In this document: in pieces, positions 15,427 through 29,467 of the stretch
How the letters are laid out: every line of letters begins with the position of its first letter
How positions within the stretch are numbered: position 1 is the stretch's first letter
The notes under the pieces: generated by a model
What the model was told of the DNA's origin: nothing
Seen by the model: only the letters and a program-made list of their open reading frames with translations
The model's database searches: none
Position numbers and translations under genes: made by a program
Origin: Antennarius striatus
Taxonomy: Eukaryota; Chordata; Actinopteri; Lophiiformes; Antennariidae
NCBI RefSeq assembly: GCF_040054535.1
Contig: NC_090784.1
Span: 16,308,001 to 16,372,000, forward strand
DNA length: 64,000 nucleotides
Direction of reading: 5' to 3'

Positions 15427-16145
15427 TGCAAAACAAAAAACACAGATTTTACATTAACTAACATCAACAGAGAGAGGGTGGATTGCTATTCAGTGTTGAT
15501 TCTGCTATATGTCATAGCAAAGGACACAGAGAAGTGAGACCTCTACTGTAGGTTGATAAAGGTCCTCGGTTCTCAGCGGGATGCGTTTGTAGGTGAACGC
15601 CTCAGTGTGACGTCTGTGGCCTCAATTAGCTGCAAGCTGCCTGACCGGCAACCTTAGATGGTGCAGATGTCAAAACAAGGATCAGAGGTGGCATCCTGAG
15701 CAGGACCAGCCAACCACACTTTAATTATTACCTGCAGTGTGAGTTACCTTGGAGATGCTGACCTGATTTTACCCGAAGGAGCCTAAAAGACATCTCCTAA
15801 CATCTACAGAAATGTGCTGTAAAAACCTGAGTTCCGACACGATCTTTAAACATCCCATCATCTTATATTCCCTGTCTATATGGTAAAAGGCTTGCTGACC
15901 TCTCTGAGCACAACATGCCCTTCATTATGCAGGGTCGGCATTTTGAAATGGCAAACACGTGATGCGGCAGCTAAACCTCGCTTACCACCTGTTGCTCGCA
16001 GTGGCGAGCCTCTCCAGTGTGTGTATGTTTGTGTTCAGTTCACACATGATTCACTATAGTTTTATCAATAATGAAACAGAGAGAAAAATACATAGAACTA
16101 TATCCACTCCCATGAATGATATTCTACTCTTCCAGAGATCTCTTC

Positions 16146-16497
16146 AAAAACCATCCATCCATTTTCTTCCGCTGTATCCACCGCAGCGGGTCACGGGGAG
16201 GTGGAGCCTGTCCGAGCTGGAGTAGGGCGTGAGGCGGGGCACACTCCGGGCACGACGCCAGTGCGCCGCAGAGCCACACACAAAGACAGACAATCACGTG
16301 CACGCACACTCACACCTACGGGCAATTTGGGACCGGCCAATTAACCTGAAGTGCATGCTTCTGGAGGTGGGAGGAAGCCTGAAAACCCGGAGAGAACCCA
16401 CACAGACACGGGGAGAGCATGCAAACTCCGCACAGAGCGGGACTCGAATCCGGAACCGCCGTGTTGTGAGGCAACAGCGCTACCCACCGTGCCGCCC
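16146..16497 (+). repeat. Widespread teleost interspersed repeat (family C, full-length-looking copy)
   Basis: It begins with (CATC)n and CATTTTCTTCCGCTGTATCC, then GGCGGGGCACACTCCGGGC, GGAGGTGGGAGGAAGCCTGA, GGGGAGAGCATGCAAACTCC, and ends with GTTGTGAGGCAACAGCGCTA. I recognise this as a repeat scattered through fish genomes. A truncated relative lies at 22755-22935. It lies in the upstream intron of the pentraxin-like gene. Confidence 0.8.
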
Positions 16498-17887
16498 CTC
16501 CCTTCAAAATCTGATACAAAAATGAATTGTGGAATTCCAAACAATAATAATGATTTTCTTTTTTTCTTTTTTTTTAATGAGAATCATCTTTGGAGTCATT
16601 TTATCATCACAAGTAAAGCAAGTGACCACTGAACTAGCGGTTATATGTTTCCGTGTCTCTAGTTCCTGCTGCGATTTACGGGGCTTAGTGTAGAGACAGA
16701 TGGTGGAGGTAAAGAAGCGTGACACACCCAATCTCCACAACTCATCCCTAAGTTTAATACCACCCACAGATCACTCAATTAACCTAATTACGAGTGGTTG
16801 TTGTACTACCTCAGCCAGAGACAAGGTTGGCTTCCTCTGGCCTGTATGCCTCTGTGTGTTTGTGGTAATCCATGGTGACGACGTGATCGCGCTCCATCCC
16901 TGCACCATATGGTCAAGACGGATATTTAAGTAGTGTGATTAGAACCAAATTAAGTGCACTTTAGACCCCTGATTTAAAAACATCCCAGGCTAGCAGAACA
17001 AAGTGTGCTGATTAACACAAACACGATTCTCTCTCATGCAGTAGAATCATTCTGCTTACAGGATCAATATCAACGTCTTTTTGTCGATCCAGTGGCTCAA
17101 AAACAAAAAACAACAGACGTGTTCATTTACAGTCATTACTGCTGTTTTAACATTAAGTGTGCTTTATCTATTGTATTTTTATATTACAGCTACACACCAA
17201 CAATACTAACACAGGTACATATGATTAAGCAATCACTGATTGGGAAAATGATATTTAATTCCTGTTCATTTCTTATCTAACTCTGCATAAACACAAACTC
17301 TTAAAATATCAGATAATCATCATTTCTAGTTAGATGTACAATTTGTCAAGGAAAGAAATTACAATTTACAGTGACCTCCTACTTCTTCTTAAGAATAAGT
17401 ATGAGATGCAGCCATAGAAACAAACAAAAGTAGTAAATGGTTGGTCTATATGGTTGATCGATAAGAACAATTTGCAGAAATGTATAAAGTAGCTTTAAAG
17501 TAAGGTTCTGAAAACAGCTAAAACTAATTATTCTGTATGAGGAAAATAAAAAGAATAACCAAAGGCAGTAGTGTTTGGCATATCTGATGAAAGATTCATA
17601 AAAATATTAAAGAGTAACTCGAGTAACAGACTTAACATTGGCCCTCAGATAGGATTTTAACATCACTTAGTTTTCTTAGAAAATCACAAAAAGCAAGAAC
17701 TACAGTATGGGGTTGAACAGATTCAAAATAAATCTCTGTTAGGATCTATTATCCCACCCATATGATTCAGCCAGATGTCACTGATTTATTCAACTTGTAG
17801 ATCCCTCAACTGCCTTGAGTTACTGCAGAGCTGCAGTTGAAACAACTTCAGATAATTCCCCCTATGTTCCAGTTCAAACACCTTTAC

Positions 17888-18012
17888 CTTTGTGCGTCTG
17901 TGCCTGCAGCTTGTGTATCCACCCGCTGAAGTTGTTGTAGTGTCTTAGTTCCTCACACACTGATCAGATTGAGAGAGATTTACTGCAGAGGAGAGCTCAA
18001 CACTTTTTATCC
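17888..18012 (-). promoter_or_regulatory. Candidate promoter and first non-coding exon of the pentraxin-like gene
   Basis: On the minus strand a TATA-like GGGATAAAAAGTG sits at about 18003-18015, followed some 30 bases later by a potential start region. The exon would end at CACAAAG|GTAAAGG (donor at 17887). This splices plausibly to the acceptor at 15427. The link is inferred from signals alone. Confidence 0.4.
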
Positions 18013-18015
18013 CTC

Positions 18016-19470
18016 CGTCATCATCTGCACCTCTTTTGCCTCCTTCTCTCCTCCCTTCTTTCAGATTAGTTGAGTTTTTTTCGGTGGACCACACCTCTTT
18101 TCCTGTCAGACTCTCTTGATCATCTGATTATTAACCTTCTTTGACAACCCGCGCAAACACTCAAAATAATTTAACCGGAGGTTTATCATTAACCTAGCTA
18201 ACAAGTTTAAATTATTGGCCTGACTCCTGCAGAACAACGTCACACAGATCAGCTGGATCTCAACATGGGAGTAATTAGCCTGATTAATTCTTCGTCTCCT
18301 CCAGTCTGACACACAAAGGCTGTGGCAGGACGGCAGATGGCTCTGCTCAGGTTAAAGCAAACCACACAAATAATGGAGCCAGCATGTTAATCACAAGACC
18401 AGACACACTTAGATTAACATTACAACCTCGTAAGGACATGTCATTAAAAACTCAATCATATTTAATTACATTTGATCATCCTGGCCTAACAAGAGGAATA
18501 AGTTCAAGGCATTTTTTAAATAGCTCTCCTTAAGAACTTTCATGTCCCCACATCTGCATCTGAATAAAAATCGAATCACCTCTGGAGAGAGAACTTTGAG
18601 AGATCTTACAGAGATCTTATCCAGATCTATTCCAAACCCTAATGGTTCCTTCGTTGGTGTATATCACTCTTCCTCCAGGCTTGTCTTACTTATCAAGTAG
18701 TTTTTTGTGTAATCTTGCTAAGAGACAAACTATCTGGATGATCTATATTCAGGCAAACACATGACTTGTGACAGAGACATACTGTATGTCTACCTGCTGT
18801 CCATTGATGATTGGACAGGAGATAAAGGCCTGACAAGGAGACACGTATAAGACTTTACTGTCTGAGAGGTCAGCACTAGCTAAGTTCCTCTGTCTGTCTG
18901 TCTCGTTAGTGCCTGTGAATTAGGCCTCCAGGAAGTGAAACGACACAAACAGCTCTTAGGCTCATATCCAAGGAAGCAAGACCACAGACGTCCCAATGTT
19001 CCTCCTCAACACTGAAGCAACTGAGCTGGAACCCCGCAGAAAAGTCGCCCACTGCAGCCGACAGGAAGACATGATGTCGGTATGACGGACGGAATAAACT
19101 CTGATAAACTAGCGGTGGTGGGTTTGAATTGTTCTGAGTGTATCCAGTAAGACAAAAATACAAAGTTAGAATCTGGACTGTTTTTAATTATGTCAGTGCT
19201 GCAGTAATGAAGTGAGTCTGCACAATAAAGAATCAGAAAACCACACCTGAAGAGAAGACATCTCACGCTCAAGCTTCAAAATGAACAAACTTAGAAATTA
19301 CACCTTTGATTCTTTGTGTTAGTGCCTGATCTGTTCGGGCAAACCAAGGTTTGCCGTCCACACTTGGTTCATTGTGCTGCCCTAGAGGCAGAAGGGAAGG
19401 CCACACTACGCCACCATGTGTATAAAACCTGCAACTGCAAAAAAAAAAAAAGACAGTTGAAGCTATTTTA
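18016..19470. other. Intergenic region without recognised genes
   Basis: This lies upstream of the pentraxin-like promoter. I see only short unrelated open frames and a small TCTG run near 18890. No exon with supported splice sites or homology was found. Confidence 0.4.
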
Positions 19471-19473
19471 TGC

Positions 19474-19668
19474 AGATAAAGGGTGTTTCTGGTGCGTCCA
19501 GCTGGGAGGAGACCTCGGGGCAGACCCAGGACCAGGTGGAGGGATTATATCTCAACACTGGCCTGGGAACGCCTTGGGATCCCCCAGTCAGAGCTGGCTC
19601 CCTGTTGAAGCTGCTGCCCCCGCGACCCGACTACGGATAAGTGGTGGAAGATGGATGGATGGATGAAA
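19474..19668 (+). mobile_element. 3' end of a fish non-LTR retrotransposon with GGAT tail
   Basis: It contains GTGTTTCTGGTGCGTCCAGC, TGGCCTGGGAACGCCTTGGG, GCTGCTGCCCCCGCGACCCG and a terminal GGATGGATGGATG tail. This matches the end of a common teleost LINE whose reading frame closes with LAWERLGIP and LLPPRPD motifs. It is 5'-truncated and frameshifted. Confidence 0.65.
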
Positions 19669-20091
19669 ACTGTTAGCATTTAATAGCAGACCTCCACAGT
19701 CAATCTGGATTTTAGGTGCACACATATAGAAAACCGACATTTTGCTTGAGACTAATTTATTACATTGTAGGTAAAAATATTTTCCTTTCCTATAGTGGGA
19801 TGATGGTTATCAATCATTTCTGGCTGTCTTTGCTTTTGATTTTACATGAGAACCATGTTATATCATTACTATGTCCCACTGAGCTGGCTTCTCAGTCTCC
19901 TCATCATGGTTCCCATTGGCTTATGGGTATTCTGTGTGTCCATTGTGGTGCTTCATTTGTGCACTCATGCATTTTGTTTTTACTTGTTTTCCTTTTGTAA
20001 TGCCGTGCGGTGTCACAAAAGATTGTGGTCTGCGAGGTTTCCAAGATTCTCTCTCAAATCTTATTAGACACAACAGCATAGACATACAGTT

Positions 20092-20273
<182 letters not shown>

Positions 20274-20699
20274 TCTTCCATTACATACAATAAACAACTT
20301 TCCAGTAGACGGGGGCTCCATGCAGGGGCCTCCCCCCTATGGGAACAGGACTATGGTGATGGTCCTGGTTCTATGTAGGCCAGTGATAGGCCTGCCTGTG
20401 CTGCGGCTTAAAAAGTTCAAGTCATTATTCTCCTTCTCCCATTCACACGGGGTCCCGTTGGCTCATTGTTATTCTGTCCGAGTGACAGAGATAGAGGGAC
20501 ACACAGAATGGGAGGCTGACCGAGGTTCTCCAACGGCAGCGAGGCTGGTTCCACCCCGGCGGGGGTTTGTCGGTGGTGGTCGGGTTCGGCGGGCGTGATG
20601 GCAAGTCGGTAATCGGCTAAGTAATGAGGAGGAAGAGGTACTGAACGGTACCAAACATCTGACCTCCATTCCTGTGAGGAGAGAGAGGGGGTGGGAGGG

Positions 20700-20806
<107 letters not shown>

Positions 20807-20859
20807 AAACTGGTGGGGGTAGTTGTGATTTAGTGCCCTGCTGGATGAAAAAACCCCCA

Positions 20860-20977
20860 CCAACTAACGGAGAGGGAAAGCAGCTAATAGGAAGAAAAGA
20901 GGAGGTGTTCTCCCTTCATTTAGGGCTCAAAGACGCGCAGGAAGTCTTTATCGTTTCCCACAATGAGATGTGAAAAG
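20860..20977 (+). promoter_or_regulatory. Candidate first non-coding exon of the BAIAP2-like gene, with a short upstream ORF
   Basis: The exon ends at GTGAAAAG|GTAGGT (donor 20978). The next acceptor, CTTCTGTTTAG ending at 23315, leads into the coding exon, whose ATG is at 23411. An ATG at 20963 opens a 13-codon frame that would end in the second exon before the main start. The transcription start is not determined. Confidence 0.45.
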
Positions 20978-21743
20978 GTAGGTAACTTTTTTTGTTTATT
21001 AAGTCGCTGATTTATTTTTATGTCTCTTTTACTCCATGGAGTGGAGCTGGGGGGGTCAACAGGTGGCTCTCCAGGAGCGGAACTGCGCGCAATTTCTACG
21101 CGTAATTAAAAGTGTTCTTCTTGTCCGGTTTGCGCGTCATTTGGGTTCATTGTGCATTTTGATGTAGTTGAAATGAGACGGTGTGGATCACGAAGCTCGC
21201 TTTCAACTAGCTATTTTAACTGCAGTCATTTATAAATTGAGATGTGAAGATAAACGGGGAGCATTTCTGTTTAAATCAAGACTTTCATCACTACAGAAAT
21301 GCACAGCAATTATATATGTTTGCAATGAAAAATTTTCTCTAATCAGTTTCTCTAATCATTAATAAAGCAAAATTCGCGATCGAGAGGTTTAATTTAATTA
21401 AATATGAAAAAGTGTCTACTTTCGTTTCTTTCTCTTTTTTTGTTGTTGTTGCTTACAATGATTATATTCCTGCCACTTTCTTCCAGCAATGATTGCAGTT
21501 TTAGGTGACACGGTGATTTAAGAGTTTGCTTCTTGACCATTTGAAGGCATTTAAAGAGGCCAAACCACATGAATGCACCTTCTGTATCAGTTTCCCAACC
21601 ACCTGCAGACTGTTCCTGTTGCATCCTAAAACAAACAACACTTTATTTCGCAGAATGGAACCACACTAAGCAGAGAATGTACTCACATAGACATGGATAC
21701 AGCTGCAGTGTTTCACTTCACTATTGCAAATGTTCACAGTTTA

Positions 21744-22115
21744 AACAAGGCAGTCAGAGACTGCAACATACCTTGACCTACTTCCAGGGTAGGTCTTTGA
21801 CCATAGATCAAAACTAGTGCAGAGATCAAACCACTAGCTTTGATCTATGGTCTTACATTGGCCTTTTCCCTCATTTTTCTTTCTTATCGGGTTCCTGAGT
21901 GCACAAAATTTGAAATTTGACCTTGACGTACTTTTCCTCAAGGTCAAGGTCATCATCTCATTTTCATCCCCTTTGCTGCCCGAGTAATGTGCTTTTTGTT
22001 TCATCTTTCTATCTGCAACGGTTGCACAGATATTTGGTGGACATACTAACGGATGAACGAACACACGAACACTGACAATTACAATTCATCACCACTTTGA
22101 AGCGGGATGTACTAC
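21744..22115 (+). repeat. Hairpin-bearing interspersed repeat (family B, copy 2, longest)
   Basis: It starts with CAAGGCAGTCAGAGACTGCA, includes TTTGACCATAGATCAAA and its inverted partner CTAGCTTTGATCTATGGTC, continues through CAAGGTCAAGGTCATCATC and GGACATACTAACGGATGAAC, and ends CACCACTTTGAAGCGGGATG. Both ends match copy 1. It lies in the first intron of the BAIAP2-like gene. Confidence 0.65.
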
Positions 22116-22754
22116 CCTTCAAAATCAATATGAAAGACAAAGTTGTTGCAGACTGGTAGACTACTGCAGCTCCTTTGATAAATCACAGACTGCACCAGGG
22201 AGGCTTTAATGAGCAAGAGTCTGGAAATGTTTCATTTCTGTCATATACCATTAGCTGATCTGGGTCAATGTTTTGTCTGTAATCTCGCTGTGATAACAAA
22301 GGGGGGCTGCACAGGGAAAACTGTGTGAGCATTTACCAGTAAATCCGGACTAGAAATCCTTATGACCCCAGGCCAGTCCCCCCACTGATCATATCCTCTG
22401 TTGAGGAAACCTCGTCATGTGTTTATTTAGCTCCCTGACACCTGGGACTCAACGGAGAAGTCAATTTTTTGTATCTGAAATGGTCTAAATTGTATGACAC
22501 TGGATTCAAAGAGAAATATTTGTGCAGCCTCAATAATAAGGTGATAATGTAGAAACCAAAATTGTGTGTAAATGCTGCTGTTTGACAGCCTCATCAAAAG
22601 TTCCGATGGTTTAATGATTTTAAAGTTCTCTAGCTTGTTTAACTTTAACACAAATATTCCTCCACAGCATTAACTAGTCAAATAGATTCACCAGAAGATC
22701 TGAAAGAATTTGTGAAGGAAAAAATCTTGCACTTTGAAAATGTGTGTGCAAATG

Positions 22755-22935
22755 AAATTCATTCATTCATTCATCTTCCAACCCGCTTAATCTGCTAACG
22801 CAGGTCGCGGGGTAGCCAGTGCCTATCCTGGCAGTCTCAGGGCGTGAGGCGGGGGACACTCCGGGCACGACGCCAGTGTACCTCGGAGCCACATAGAAAC
22901 AAGCAATCATTCACACAAACACTCACTCACTCCTA
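22755..22935 (+). repeat. Truncated family C interspersed repeat
   Basis: It contains an ATTC run, CAGGTCGCGGGGTAGCCAGT, GGCGTGAGGCGGGGGACACT and CCGGGCACGACGCCAGTG, parallel to 16146-16497 but missing the second half. Confidence 0.75.
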
Positions 22936-23410
22936 ATGAAATCACATTTAAATATCCAGAAATAATGTAGTTGTTTCACTGCTAATAGACTAATAAACCT
23001 TCTATTATATACCAGAAAATATAAAATAAATAACAAATAATGTACCAGAGTCTGAGATGTTTTGAATCCTTTTTTTAATCTGTCCAAAACTCTTGTTTTG
23101 TCAATTTAGTCTTTTTACAAAGAAACGGCAACTTTTGATTATTTCTTGTCCATTTCCATTAAAGCTTTTATATAGATACATTTAAGCACTTTTGGCAACA
23201 ACTGGATTCATTGCTTGTCCTCAAGTTTTTCATTCAATTCAATTTAATTCAATATTTTTTATTGAAGAAGGTAATTTTCATCTCATTATGTTTTTTGCCC
23301 ATCTCTTCTGTTTAGGGAGTCACATTTTACTGTAAATTGTAGGACCTGAACAAGAGGGATAAAAGTTAATAAAACATTCATAGAGGCAGGACGTAACTGT
23401 GTGAAGGAAA

Positions 23411-26400
23411 ATGTCTCGTACAGAAGAAGTCAACAAGATGACTGAAAATGTCTACAAGGTACGTCTCTCCTGTCTGAGTGCTTCCTTTGGTAGCCCATAG
23501 GAAACATTTTATTTTTATATTATATTATTTCAATAAAGGATGATTTCTAAAACAGTATGCAGCACATTTGTTTAAAAAAAATCCTTTAATTTGTATTTAT
23601 TGTCAACAGGGGATCCTGGACCAGTTCAATCCCAGTTTGAAGAACTTTGTGACCATGGGAAAACACTATGAGAAAGCTCTAACAGGTTAGGCACAGCCCT
23701 TTGATTGTCCTCTTATCTGGGAGAAGTGGAAATACTGAATCACTGAACGGGTTATTTTTCTGTTCCTTAAAACCTACTCCCCTCAGGAGTAACTGTGGCT
23801 GCCAAGGGCTACTTTGACGCTCTGGTGAAGCTTGGAGAGCTGGCAAGTGACAGCCAAGGATCCAAAGAGCTGGGTGAGTGGGCGGCTGGTGGAGAGGTCC
23901 AACTCTGAGGGGGAAATAGTGGCACCTAATGAAGTGAAGAGAACTAGTGTAGCAGCTGGGAAGACGTTTCACGCTGCATGCGTTGGTGAGGGAGGAGATG
24001 AAGACGAGAAGGAATGAGGAAATGTGGAGGGACCAGAGGGAAGGGGAGAGAGTAGGGTCATTGTTGGGAGATTAACAACACCACATGATCTCATTGTAAT
24101 GCTGAAAACGGCGGGGGAGGCTAGCAGGAGAGTCGGAGGACGGGATGCCAGTCGCCACAAACTGCATTGCTGTGTGACAGAAGGGGGGAACTCACAGCTG
24201 ACCAATGCTCTGAAAATGAAAAATGTTAAACCTGCAGGTTTTAAAGCATTCTGAACAGCTGACATCTGCATAAATCTGGTGATGACAACAGTACTGTGAA
24301 CAGCCATTATTAAAATCTAGATTTTGGACTATGAATAGTTCCTGCACTGTGGCTCATAAATAATAGCTACTACATTTATTATTTTGTCATTTGAATGTTT
24401 CTAAATCATTGATCACCTTCACTGTGCTTCACTGGTCCTCACAGGAGACACACTGTTTCAGATGGCTGAGGTTCACAGACAGATTCAGGTGCAGCTGGAA
24501 GATGTGGTAAGGCTGTGATCAGACCATCAAAATATTGACATTTTCATTTAATCTGAGTGCATTAAGCAGCGCATATATGTAGATAATATCATTATTGTAG
24601 CCACCATCTTCAATAAATCGAAAAATGACTTTTTATGAAGTAACCAGATTGATTTTGCTTATTACATGTTTCTCCAAAATGTTGTTAACTCCACCAGTAA
24701 CAGTTGGAATAGGTCATGTAATTATGTGTTTCTGTGTATATAAAATATTTATGTAGGTGCATCTCATGAGCTAAAGAAGAGTAAGTTACATTTTGGTGTG
24801 GATCAGGATGTTTCAGCAGATTCTGAATCAGTTTTTAACTTTTTATTTACATACTAAAATGTCACTCCTGAATACTTCCATCAACAGCTAAAACTGTTTC
24901 ACTCTGAGCTGCTTGCCCAGTTGGAGCAGAAGCTGGAACTGGATATTAAATACCTCACAGTAAGTGAACAGTTTAACAAAGACATCTCCTTTAGATCATG
25001 TCTGGCAAAAGAAGTTTGCCTAATTTGAAATGATAATTTTTATTTATCTGATTGGAAGGTGAGCTGGTGTGATGCAGTTTATTCACCTTATTTCAATCAT
25101 GAAATTAACAAATTTGTTGAGCAATTGTGTGATTCTGACCATATTTTTTTTTAAGCTTAATTCATTTTTAAGCATAATTTAACCAAACCTTGCTTCATTC
25201 GGCATTCATTGAATAAATCCTCTGACATCCTTGTTGTTCTCTCAGGCCACCTTAAAGAAGTATCAGAGTGAACGGAGGTCTAAATCTGAGTCTATCGAGC
25301 GCTGCCAGTCCCAGCTGAAGAAACTCCGCAGGAAGAGCCAGGGCAGTCGTCACCCCAACAAATATGGAGACAGAGAGATGCAGGTTTGCATTGCCTAATG
25401 TGAAATATACAAATGTGAAATTACAAGTCTGAACGACATCCCGGCTTCTTTTATTTATGCAATGAAAAATCCTCAAAATGCATGTTTACAAGAAACATTC
25501 CTGTACTGCGGAATACAAAGCAGTTATGTGTTTGTGTGAGAAATAGGGCAGTGTTAATAAGATTAAAAAACAATCTGCCTCAGCCGGTATTTCACAAAAC
25601 AAGCACCTTAGTACATAAAGTGCATTAGCCTGAACTGAAGACGTATGAATAAGGAGGTGAAAGAATTAAGTCATGTAAAATGAGGCCAATACATAGAAGA
25701 AAAGGGCATTCACACTTTAGAATTTCTGTTTTTTTTTTATCTTTGTACATCAGACAGGATATGATGTCATATCCAGATGTTTGTTCCATAAAGTGAGCCA
25801 GAGAAATGGGGTATCTGATTTGAATGATCCTGAACTGTTCCACTAATGAATACAAGACAGATTCAGGTAGTCAAACAAGTGTGTTTGCATGCTATCCACC
25901 AGAAGCGCAAAAGATCTGAACATAGATCAAATGAATTGAACGAATGAGTCAGACTAACCAGAATAAGCACCGACTTTTCTATATGTAACACACCTCAGTC
26001 TCTGTATTGTTCTGCTTTCCTTTTAACCTTCATTAAAGGTCACTCTGTCTTGGACTAACAGGTCTGAGTGTGAATGTAGGGCTGGTTCTATTTGGGTTTG
26101 AATTGAATTCTCTGCTCACTTTTTCTTCAGTTTGTGGAGTTGATGAGTCGCCGCCAAGGGGAACTGGATGCTTTGGTTGCCACGGGTTACAAGTCAGCCC
26201 TCACTGAGGAAAGAAGACGGTATTGCTTTTTGGTAGACAGACAGTGTTGTGTCACCAAACTGCTCATCAACTACCACTCCAAGGTGACTTCAGTTTCTGT
26301 TCAGGTTACATTTCAGAGTTTGGATATTGTCCAGTTGTATGAGATGTTTCAGGTAGGGAGATTAATTTGGCATAGATCTCTAGTCATAGATGAACCGAAT

Positions 26401-29400
26401 ACATTTTAGTGGTAAAATGTGATAGTAAGTGTGACCTCATGAAGTATATTTCTGGCCATTAATCAAGAATGTTCAGACAAAAGCCTGTCAAGATATAATA
26501 ATGAAGCAATGATATTTTAGATGTAAAAAATATGCATTACTCAACAGCTTACCTCTGGAATAGGAGGGAAGAAGGGACACTAACCTTGTTTACTAACCAA
26601 TGAAAACTCTAACTTATTAATTTTGTGTTTTTGTGAAATCCCAGGTGAGAGAGCTCCTGTCACAGAAACTGTCATCCTGGCAGCAGTCGTGTTCTCAGCC
26701 CACCAAACTACCAGAGCGCGCTCTGAATCTGCTGCGCCACACTGCGCCTCAAACCTCAGGCGCTGCTGGGATAGCTGAGGTCCTCCGACACACCAAGATT
26801 GGTTCTGCTCAACCAGAACAGGTTCATTATTTTCTATGATTAGTTTTCTTGTCTTTTTAGAACAAATGTTTTCTTCAGAACGATTCAACTGTGCGTTGAT
26901 TGTTGACTTGAAAACCTCACTCAACTGACATGCTTGTTGGTGGTTAGCATTATTTGTTGGTCCTGGAAGAGAAAAAAGTTGTTTAATAAACATGATTAAA
27001 CCTTTGCAGTTATGTTTGAATTAAGTTCCAAAGTCACCAAGTCTTCAAATCCTTGATAAATCCCTGACAACAGTATTTCCTCTTTTTCTTTCAGAGACTG
27101 TCGGTTCAAGAAGTTCCTCCTTTGCTGAACGGAGACTCTAGTCGCTCTCAGCAGCAGCGCTTGCCCCCCCCCTCCCAGAGTGAAGCCTGTCCTTCTCATG
27201 ACTCCCCACAAACTGTCCGTGCTCTTGCCACAGGAGGAGCTGCCGGAGGCTCATCACGAGGAGCATCACCTCATCACACCGGCACCCCTCTTAGTGCCTC
27301 AGCAAGCCCCCTCCCAGACAGCAGCGGTAGCCCCAGCCCTGCTGCATCTACTCCCACCACTTCCACAAACTTTTCCCAACAAAGTGCCCTCCTTCTGACT
27401 ACCAACACATCCAACCTCTCCCCGTGCCTCATCCCCTCAACGGTGATGTCGCTCAGTCAGATCTCCCCGGCTGGCAGCTCGTTACAGGGCATGACCCTCC
27501 CAATCCCCCACAGCGCTCCTCACAGCCCCCCACTGCCTCACAGCGCTCCTCTGTCCAGGGCCATGACTCCTGTGCAGTTGCTGCACCAGAAGGTAGGACC
27601 AGGGGGGAGCAACACTACGACACTGTCACATAACCCCTGGCTGCTCAGGGCCACGGAGATAAATGCAACGGCAACCCTTCCACTGCCCAGGAGACCTGCA
27701 AGTGAAATGCGGCTGGGTGGCTTTCAGGGTAAAATAATGCAGCTATGAGGAAGTAACACTGTTCCACATTGCATCAAACACAAGGTCAGAAATACTCTGA
27801 AAGGTTATTGTGTTGGATTATCTCTTCCCTTCTACTTCCCCCTCTATATAGGCTCCAGTCTCCCCAGGATGCTGCAGCTATCTGAACCCACACGTGTGGA
27901 GGCCATGTTCCCGCATACTCCTGGAGCAGCTGAGGGTGGCGGCGCAGGGGGTGGAGCTTGCTTACTGAACTTTTTACCTGGCGACAACATCACCTTGCTC
28001 ATCTCTGAGCCCAGAGACGGATGGCACTATGGTCAAAATGAAAGAACAGGGCGGTACGTTTTACAGATCACAAATTTATGTAGAATTTGTTGGAATGTAC
28101 CTAAGAAAAAAAAACATATACCGCTAAATAAACTTGAAAGGACCCTGAAAAGAGGCTCAGACATGTCTCAATGTCAGAAGACAGTGCCAAGTGAAGTTGC
28201 TCCTGACTGGTATGTCAAGATTATAGTCGAGAGATAGCACAACACTCAATTATCCTTGAGCTTCTTTTGGCTTTTCCTGTCTGATGTCAGGAGACTTCAC
28301 ACACACCTTGTCGCTTGAAATTGTAAATCCATCACTCCATCACATAAATAAACACTTTCCATTGCAGGAAAGGCTGGTTCCCTTTCACCTACACTCAGCC
28401 ACACCACAGTAAGGGGGATCACCTCGAAAAGTAAGTCAAAGAAAAACAGAAGTCTGTAGTTTATAAGGTTGTTAAGGAACTACATGTCTGGATAATAATA
28501 TTTATAATTTCTCTCTTTAACGGCTTGGTGAATCAGCAGTACTAATAATATTAATCTGAAGCAGAGTTTAAAGATATTTCACCTCTCATCCAGTAGCCTT
28601 CAGTTATACCAGACTGGTGGAAAGCACATACAGTATATTACACATATATATGATTTCGGAACTAATATTTCATTTTGAAAGTTGTGACTGATAATGTGAC
28701 CTTTTGCAGCGCTGTGAATGCCAGGTGCCCAGAAAGTTTTCAGCACCCCATCAGCTGCAGAATAATTCTTGTACACTTTGACCTCATTATTTCCACTGCT
28801 GTTTCCCAAACCATTCAGAGTAGCTGATGAAATTACGTACAATCAAAATCTCCCAGTCCTCATCAGGTTTACTTGGTCTGTTTTCTTATATTGTCTTTCC
28901 TCTGTCTGAACATCTCTTTAGCTCGCTCTTCTTATCTAAGGCGAACAGCACCAGTACAGGCCAGCTGGACAAACTGGGCTCTCCAGGTTTGCCATCCAAA
29001 ACCTCTGAATCTGAGGAGGAGTGGTCCTTTCCTCCTCAGAGGGTCAGCACCTTCCGTCCGCGGCCATACAGCATGGCTGACAGCAACAAGGTCAGAATTC
29101 AGTGGGAGGAGGTCAGGAGGGATAGCGACTGTATTCTCCCAGCTGATCCTCATCATTATTACATAGCAAAAAAAAAAAAATACAGAGGAAATATTTTGCT
29201 AATGTTTGCTCACCTTTGCTGTACAGATCACATCAGAACTAGTCTCTCCACCACCGTCCCCTACCAGGTAATCAGTTTTTATTTGTCAAACTCACTGTTA
29301 TCAAGACTACCAGTGACTGGTTGCTTAATCACTTAATTTTTATTTCTACACAACTAACTTGAATGTCAGTCATTTTTATTTTGTCTCATTTCAGGATCAA

Positions 29401-29467
29401 TCCATTCGCCCATATACGACTCAGAAAAACTGTTACTAATGACCGCTCTGCTCCCATCATTGAGTGA
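23411..29467 (+). CDS. baiap2-like: BAIAP2/IRSp53-family I-BAR and SH3 adaptor
   Basis: Fourteen coding exons join in phase: 23411-23458, 23610-23685, 23787-23873, 24445-24506, 24888-24959, 25246-25383, 26131-26283, 26645-26821, 27095-27728, 27852-28053, 28368-28430, 28922-29090, 29227-29267 and 29395-29467, giving 664 residues. The I-BAR/IMD domain (about 1-250) shows QFNPSLKNFVTMGKHYEKAL, AAKGYFDALVKLGELASDSQ, QMAEVHRQIQ and EERRRYCFLVDRQC. Residues about 272-480 are a long Ser/Pro/Thr-rich linker (exon 9). SH3 follows (FLPGDNITLL, EPRDGWHYGQNERTGRKGWF). The tail NPFAHIRLRKTVTNDRSAPI is a WH2-like end. These proteins bend membranes into protrusions and link Rac/Cdc42 to WAVE and Ena/VASP. 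The I-BAR resembles BAIAP2, whereas the end resembles BAIAP2L1, so I do not force a paralog. The linker is longer than in the relatives I know. Confidence 0.9.
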
